Shown: piece by piece, positions 59,576-64,000 of the stretch
How the letters are laid out: each line of letters begins with the position of its first letter
Position numbering within the stretch: position 1 is the stretch's first letter
From: Hominilimicola fabiformis
Lineage (GTDB): Bacteria > Bacillota > Clostridia > UBA1381
Length of the DNA: 64,000 nt
NCBI RefSeq assembly: GCF_020687385.1
Contig: NZ_JAJEQM010000010.1
Location: forward strand, 1-64,000
Direction of reading: 5' to 3'
Position numbers and translations under genes: made by a program
The notes under the pieces: model-generated
What the model was told of the DNA's origin: nothing
Seen by the model: the letters and a program-made list of their open reading frames with translations, nothing else
The model's database searches: none

Positions 59576-60448
59576 TCAAAATAATGATAGCTGACCGTTC
59601 TTTTCGGTATTAAACTCGTTTCTATCTATATCTTGCGAGTTTTCTACTGGCTGGGCGGTCTTTTCTTTTTCATCATTATTTGTTATCGTTATATTTTTTT
59701 GCATGGTTTTATCAAACATATGAAACATTCTTCGCCAATTCCAAACATCATTGAAATACATTGGTGTATACCAATAACAACTATCTTCTTTTGTCATTTC
59801 ATACAATGACTCGTTTGCCGTTATTGGATTCGCCATTGTATCGCCAATCTTAACATACCCGGCACACCCCAATAGAGATAATTGTGTATAACACATCTTG
59901 GCCGTAACTGCATCTATATCTTGAGCAACAAATAGGATGTGATTTTGCCAATTAAATTGTTTTATTTCTTCTGCCGCAGTATTTGCTACCGCAACCAGCA
60001 ATGCGCCTGCTCCACATGCCGGGTCATTTACAGATACAAATCCATTTGCTTTTATTTCTTGTTCTATATCATTTTTTTGTAATTGAGCAGTCATTTTACA
60101 CAAACTATACGGTGTAAAAAACTGCCCTTTCCAATGGCTTCCCAGGTCCAGAGCCATATACAACTCACCAAGGAAATCGCAATCCCTGTTTTCCTCCATG
60201 CCATTAATGACATGACCCATCATCTCAGGAAAGATTGCCTGTTCTTCATTTGTGTATTTGCGAATAATTTGCATATACATTTCTTCTCTCGGTTTGAAAT
60301 GCACCCTATCTATGCCATTTGATATGGCACAGGCAAACATTGATATGAAATCAGCGAATATTTCCCATGTTTGATATTTACCGCCGAATTTCTGAATACA
60401 CTTCACAAACTCGGCTTGATATTGATTTCGAGTTCTTATTTTACCCAT
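59576..60448 (-). CDS. N6-adenine-methyltransferase-like protein lacking a clear NPPY motif
   Basis: The 290-residue protein resembles HsdM-type methyltransferases: GQFFTPYSLCKMTAQ and motif I NDPACGAGALLVAVAN (SAM binding), then LFVAQDIDAVTAKMCYTQLSLLGC. Where NPP(Y/F) is expected the sequence is GDTMANPITANESLY, and WYTPMYF follows. Families of this kind are common on Bacillota phages and conjugative elements and may have altered or lost methylation. It lies next to ParB. The start is ATG 60448. SAM fold well supported; activity uncertain. Confidence 0.72.
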   Translation of the reverse strand: MGKIRTRNQYQAEFVKCIQKFGGKYQTWEIFADFISMFACAISNGIDRVHFKPREEMYMQIIRKYTNEEQAIFPEMMGHVINGMEENRDCDFLGELYMALDLGSHWKGQFFTPYSLCKMTAQLQKNDIEQEIKANGFVSVNDPACGAGALLVAVANTAAEEIKQFNWQNHILFVAQDIDAVTAKMCYTQLSLLGCAGYVKIGDTMANPITANESLYEMTKEDSCYWYTPMYFNDVWNWRRMFHMFDKTMQKNITITNNDEKEKTAQPVENSQDIDRNEFNTEKNGQLSLF

Positions 60449-60463
60449 CAATTATCTACTCCT

Positions 60464-60856
60464 TTATTCCAACTCTACTTTAAGAGTCGGATACTTTTCT
60501 CGGAACGATTTCATTTTTAACTTGAATTCATTGGTTTTCACCCCTTTCGTGTCAACAATGCGACTTGTTCCGTCATTGTTGAAGATTACGAAATCTGCAA
60601 CATATTCAGTACCTCGTTCTATACTCCCTACACCCTCTGTCACAACAAATCTTGCTTGACGACAGAAACCTTTTATCTCTCCTGCTCTTGTAAGCAACTT
60701 TAACTGACAATAATAATCGGCTTCCTTTTTACTGTCAAAACATATACCATCAATCCAAGTTTTTTGAGAAGAGTATTTATTTTTAGGCTTTGGACTGCTT
60801 GTGTTTTGTTCCGTATTCTGAATATATCGTGCATACTCCGCTTCACTCCAACGCAT
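60464..60856 (-). CDS. DUF1064 endonuclease-like protein
   Basis: The 130-residue protein fits DUF1064: KNKYSSQKTWIDGICFDSKKEADYY, YVADFVIFNNDGTSRIVDTKG (D...D-x-K nuclease-like core) and EFKLKMKSFREKYP. This fold is related to restriction-like nucleases and to T7 endonuclease-type resolvases. It may resolve junctions in phage DNA. Starts within the upstream stop (TAATG). Confidence 0.85.
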   Translation of the reverse strand: MRWSEAEYARYIQNTEQNTSSPKPKNKYSSQKTWIDGICFDSKKEADYYCQLKLLTRAGEIKGFCRQARFVVTEGVGSIERGTEYVADFVIFNNDGTSRIVDTKGVKTNEFKLKMKSFREKYPTLKVELE

Positions 60857-61098
60857 TAATCAATAAACCCCTTTTCTCTTGCCAGATAATATAATTTATT
60901 TTCTGTTGTTTTACCTATACCTTTCATTCCTGCCACACAAGTTAAAAACTTACTCACACTTTTATCCCGTGTATCATTCTTGCCTTGTGTATCATCTATG
61001 TATTTACACAACTGCTCATCTGTCATTTTGCGAATTTTAACTGCCCTATCGTGCATTTCTTTTTCTGTATCAGTCATTCTGCAACTGCGTTTTTTCAT
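60856..61098 (-). CDS. Hypothetical early phage protein
   Basis: The 80-residue basic helical protein (TEKEMHDRAVKIRKMTDEQLCKYID) is unrecognised. ATG overlaps the stop of the upstream 57-residue gene (ATGA); its stop overlaps the DUF1064 start. Part of a compact replication-region operon. Confidence 0.6.
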   Translation of the reverse strand: MKKRSCRMTDTEKEMHDRAVKIRKMTDEQLCKYIDDTQGKNDTRDKSVSKFLTCVAGMKGIGKTTENKLYYLAREKGFID

Positions 61099-61268
61099 GC
61101 GATCACCTCCATATTTTCTATTGTGCCTAAACTAAATAACGTTTCGTTTACAGCCTCATCACATAACATTACTGCAAGTGCGTTAATCATATGAGGTTGT
61201 ATTTGCTTTACGGCATACTTGTTGATTTTTTCTTCAAAGGTTATTCTTATATCATTTATTCCTCTCAT
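61095..61268 (-). CDS. Small hypothetical protein (57 residues)
   Basis: ATG 61268 has GGAGG six bases upstream, inside the end of the helicase-loader gene (17-base overlap). The peptide (RITFEEKINKYAVKQIQPHMINALAVML) is helical. Its stop overlaps the next ATG. Position and ribosome site support it as real. Confidence 0.6.
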   Translation of the reverse strand: MRGINDIRITFEEKINKYAVKQIQPHMINALAVMLCDEAVNETLFSLGTIENMEVIA

Positions 61269-61806
61269 TTACTTCCTCCAGTTTCGGCATTTTTGCGGAT
61301 ATTTCCTCAACAAATTTTTTTACGCTTTGTGGCAAACTTTCATATTCCTGTTTGCTTTTCGTTTGTGAACGAAAATTCCGCATAAAATTACTTGCTACTA
61401 CGGTATCGAGTTCATCTGCACTTACCTTAGCCCATTCGTGTATCATCAGAGGGTTTCCTATTGCCGTTTTTACCTTGTCAGGCAATTTTCTATATTCCTC
61501 TTTATATCCGTAAATTCCATTACGGATAGCTTTTCGCACCATGCTCCAAGCCTCGCCCTCCGTCAGTTCCGGTTCTTTGGTTAATAGCTGTATTTTTTCT
61601 ATTACCTCGGCTATTGTCGGTGGAAACTTGCTTGATACAATCAATGCCTTAGCTGCATTTGAAACAGTTTCATAGCTGTAATCGGCAAGCATAGACGCCC
61701 ATAATGTTGTTACCCGTCTTGCTTCTTCCACGTCTATGTTTGCATAGTAGCGTGAATATGCAGCCCTAAATACCGCCATAATTTTAGCAGTTTCTTGAAA
61801 TGTCAT
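61252..61806 (-). CDS. Replicative helicase loader/inhibitor-like protein
   Basis: The 184-residue protein fits the G39P-type family of phage helicase loaders: MAVFRAAYSRYY, VTTLWASMLADYSYETVSNAAKALIVSSKFPPTIAEVI. The C-terminal region has a conserved WAKVSADELDTVVASNFMR. It would load the host DnaB-type helicase at the phage origin. Follows the DUF4373 initiator-like gene with a four-base overlap. Confidence 0.8.
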   Translation of the reverse strand: MTFQETAKIMAVFRAAYSRYYANIDVEEARRVTTLWASMLADYSYETVSNAAKALIVSSKFPPTIAEVIEKIQLLTKEPELTEGEAWSMVRKAIRNGIYGYKEEYRKLPDKVKTAIGNPLMIHEWAKVSADELDTVVASNFMRNFRSQTKSKQEYESLPQSVKKFVEEISAKMPKLEEVNERNK

Positions 61807-62759
61807 AATATATCATCTCCGTTATCAAATTCACTGTTTTCAAGTAAATCAAGAAATAGATTATTGTTTTTTCTTGCACCGGCATTATAATCATTTCTTT
61901 GCATAGGTCTATCGTCATAATTTCCGTCAAGCGTCTTAGCCATATTGGAATCTTTTATCAGCCAATCAAACGTGGCAGACCAGTTACGATTATTTGCACC
62001 TTTTAAAAAACTGCTATTTTCCGCTTTCTCAAACAGACATTTGAAATCGTCAATACTGTACTGTCTAAGTCTTGCTTTAATTGCTTTCTTTCGACTATCT
62101 GACATTGAGCGTAATTTAGGATATGATGTACATATGTTGTTATACATATCTTTGATTTGCTCATATGGTGCAGGTGGGCGGTGAGAGTCATCTATTATAC
62201 TTTCTTCTACTCTACTCTCCTCTACTTTATTTTCTTCTATTTTACTTTGTGAATTATCTTTACTTTTATTGGGGTTATCTTTACTTTTAACTTCGTTTTC
62301 TTTATCGGAAACCTTTTTAAATGCAAGTTTATTAAGAATACCTTGTGGTACATCTTTTTTATCAGATATATCAAGCAGAAAGTATTCTTCAATAAACGTG
62401 AAATTTTCGCGGCTGTTTAACATTCTTATAAAGCGCCGCTGGATACCCACAGATGTCAATGCTCCAAACATTTCAAACACCCTTTTATCAAAGAAAGAAC
62501 ATCTGATACACCCGGAAATAAACTCTGCAACAAACTCAGGAGAACAACCACATCCCGCACCGTCTGACACAAGGTAGCACTTGTTTTTATCCCATTTGAT
62601 GAAATATCCATTTTTGCCGTATAAGTCACATAATATGTAGTCTAAAAGATACATTCCTTTCGAGCCAAACTCCGCTCTTAAAAGTCGCACTTTATCATCT
62701 GCATAAAAATCAGTATCTTTTGGAAAATAATCAACCCCATCTTTCAAGGGTCTTGCCAT
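61803..62759 (-). CDS. DUF4373 (Lin1244/Lin1753) replication-initiation-like protein
   Basis: The 318-residue protein opens with the DUF4373 domain: GVDYFPKDTDFYADDKVRLLRAEFGSKG and YLVSDGAGCGCSPEFVAEFI (a winged-helix type fold). A disordered linker with repeated SKDN and VEES units follows. The C-terminal domain (WSATFDWLIKDSNMAKTLDGNY) is typical of phage DnaD-like initiators. It probably recognises the phage origin, which may lie in or near its own gene. Confidence 0.85.
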   Translation of the reverse strand: MARPLKDGVDYFPKDTDFYADDKVRLLRAEFGSKGMYLLDYILCDLYGKNGYFIKWDKNKCYLVSDGAGCGCSPEFVAEFISGCIRCSFFDKRVFEMFGALTSVGIQRRFIRMLNSRENFTFIEEYFLLDISDKKDVPQGILNKLAFKKVSDKENEVKSKDNPNKSKDNSQSKIEENKVEESRVEESIIDDSHRPPAPYEQIKDMYNNICTSYPKLRSMSDSRKKAIKARLRQYSIDDFKCLFEKAENSSFLKGANNRNWSATFDWLIKDSNMAKTLDGNYDDRPMQRNDYNAGARKNNNLFLDLLENSEFDNGDDIL

Positions 62760-62760
62760 A

Positions 62761-63489
62761 TTATTCTCTCACCTCCTCAAGCTGCAAAAACTGTTTATCA
62801 CGTTCAAACAGCTCGTTATATACAGCCTTTCGTCCTAAATTTAGTATTTTGCATAAGTACGAATCAAGTATTATTCCATATACATGATACTGTTTTAAAA
62901 ATTCATTTTTGCCCATATTATGAGCCTGTATATGGTGCTTGCGGCATAACGCAATAGCATTCATACCTACATGAACAATATCATTTCTATCCCTACCCAT
63001 ACCGACAGCGTCTAAGTGATGTACTTCTGCCTTATCATTACAAATAGCACACTTCCTATGCTCCAAGCACATATATAAATATTTACCGATTTCTTCGGCA
63101 CGATTAAGCATGGTATCGAGTGTCGGTACATTCCATTCAAAACAGAATTTTATCAAATAAGATATAAAACCTGTTGCAGTTTCCATATCCGCTAAATTAG
63201 GCTTTTTTGGGGATAAGCTGAAATACTCAAGGTCATTATCCATACAATAATTTGATGTAAAGTATTTACGCAAATCTTCACTGTCATGTCCGCTCCAATC
63301 AGCAATCTCTCCGATTATTGCAAATATTTTTCTTCGTTGTTCAGACGTACATTCCCGACCGTCGCATAACCGTAATTCAACGTTTTTCACTTGTTTTCTA
63401 ATCATCTCACAGCTTATCGGTTCTTGTGGAATTATCAGCATATTACAGCCGTCATACTCTACAATTTTTGCTGTTGTTATCTGCGACAT
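62761..63489 (-). CDS. Putative HNH nuclease with N-terminal recombination domain
   Basis: The 242-residue protein has an N-terminal helical domain (EQRRKIFAIIGEIADWSGH; FSLSPKKPNLADMETATGFI) as in phage NinB-like recombination proteins. The C-terminal HNH zinc nuclease domain has CAICNDKAEVHHLDAVGMGRDRN and CRKHHIQAHNMGK. It probably supports phage recombination. Next to replication genes. Confidence 0.82.
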   Translation of the reverse strand: MSQITTAKIVEYDGCNMLIIPQEPISCEMIRKQVKNVELRLCDGRECTSEQRRKIFAIIGEIADWSGHDSEDLRKYFTSNYCMDNDLEYFSLSPKKPNLADMETATGFISYLIKFCFEWNVPTLDTMLNRAEEIGKYLYMCLEHRKCAICNDKAEVHHLDAVGMGRDRNDIVHVGMNAIALCRKHHIQAHNMGKNEFLKQYHVYGIILDSYLCKILNLGRKAVYNELFERDKQFLQLEEVRE

Positions 63490-63506
63490 TCTTATCCCCT
63501 ACCTTG

Positions 63507-64000
63507 TTATTTATCAATGTGTTCGTGCAAGAAGATATATCTGCTTTTCGAGGTCATATTTGAATATATAAAATCTTCAGCTTCTTCCTGCGACAGATGT
63601 TCATTCATGGCTCGCACCTCATACGCATATTCGCCCTGTTCTTTTTTGTCTGCAATTTTACGCTTAATTTCCTCTTTTTTGTAATTTGCTTCAATAAAGT
63701 AATAATCGTATCCCTTTGCACTGATACCTTCCATGGTTCGGGTATCTGTTGCGTATAGCACTCTCTTTCGTCCGAAATATAGCCTATATCCGCAGTTCGG
63801 AACGTCATGATATAGTTTGATAGGTGACAGAGCAAATACTTTATAATCGTATCTTTTTCCTATGTCGTATACATCAATTTGTGTCGGTGAAACTCCACAG
63901 TCTATCAACTTGGGAACCATCCAACGACAACAACCAAATCTTAAAGTCGGACGTTCCGCCGCCAACTTTCGTATGGTTGACGGTCGGAAATGGTCCGAGT
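63507..64000 (-). CDS. MBL-fold metallo-hydrolase, 5' end outside window
   Basis: The frame is open to the window edge. The first visible residues SDHFRPSTIRKLAAE are the end of the HxHxDH metal motif with the phage-type HFRPSTI tail. LYATDTRTMEG (second metal Asp), YDYYFIEANY and MNEHLSQEEAEDFI (third His) follow. Such proteins are frequent in Bacillota phage replication regions, probably acting on nucleic acid or nucleotides. The TTG at 63965 is internal; the true start lies further upstream, beyond position 64000. Confidence 0.82.
   Translation of the reverse strand, partial: SDHFRPSTIRKLAAERPTLRFGCCRWMVPKLIDCGVSPTQIDVYDIGKRYDYKVFALSPIKLYHDVPNCGYRLYFGRKRVLYATDTRTMEGISAKGYDYYFIEANYKKEEIKRKIADKKEQGEYAYEVRAMNEHLSQEEAEDFIYSNMTSKSRYIFLHEHIDK

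Noticed and set aside
58153..60448. ParB plus methyltransferase as an active restriction-modification or partition unit
   Set aside because: No ParA, no restriction subunit and no clear NPPY motif were seen; both are common single genes in phage early regions.

Overview
The window reads as low-GC Gram-positive DNA, most likely a gut-type anaerobic member of Clostridia. The basis is the AT-rich composition, strong GGAGG-type ribosome binding sites, a fragment of a CotJC/manganese-catalase-like gene, and a PBSX/Xkd-type contractile-tail prophage of the kind found in Bacillota. No rRNA or tRNA gene was recognised, so the placement is approximate.

Positions 1-17.6 kb are a scarred accessory region. 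From left to right it holds a Fic protein plus HipA-like kinase operon, a large acidic membrane protein of unknown function, a five-gene plus-strand block ending in a large serine recombinase (4.9-9.8 kb), a short UvrA-like ABC ATPase, and a second HipA-like kinase and second Fic protein separated by IS debris. That debris is an IS3-family remnant interrupted by a truncated IS30 copy. A second, complete but mutated IS30 copy follows, then fragments of a SEC-C motif gene and of a manganese catalase gene. A small XRE regulator and a divergent orphan class III nucleotide-cyclase-like protein lie against the prophage.

Positions 18.5-64 kb are a prophage, all on the minus strand, read from right to left. 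The early region (64-49.7 kb) has an MBL-fold protein, an HNH nuclease, DUF4373 and helicase-loader replication genes, DUF1064, an unusual SAM-methyltransferase-like protein, ParB, a triple SANT/Myb-like protein, two tyrosine recombinases, many small proteins and an ArpU/RinA-like late activator. The late operon starts at a promoter near 49.65 kb that is followed at once by a strong terminator. It then encodes a possible DNA-modification cassette (ParB-like protein, DpdA/TGT-like transglycosylase, YhhQ-type queuosine-precursor transporter), followed by terminase, portal, a MuF protein with a polymorphic-toxin-like tail, protease, scaffold, capsid, connectors, sheath, tube, frameshifted tail chaperone, tape measure, baseplate, fibre, holin and amidase. 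The right end of the prophage is outside the window.

The most notable observations are: (1) the ParB-like/DpdA-like/YhhQ cassette ahead of the terminase, consistent with 7-deazaguanine DNA modification from scavenged precursor; (2) a 5-codon leader ORF whose last codons form a perfect anti-Shine-Dalgarno arm against the first gene of that cassette, downstream of a promoter-terminator pair; (3) a four-helix RNA candidate with two terminators beside a BECR-nuclease-like gene inside the tail operon; (4) a classic A_AAA_AAC -1 frameshift site in the tail chaperone; (5) the orphan cyclase; and (6) two Fic/HipA-like kinase pairs within 15 kb.
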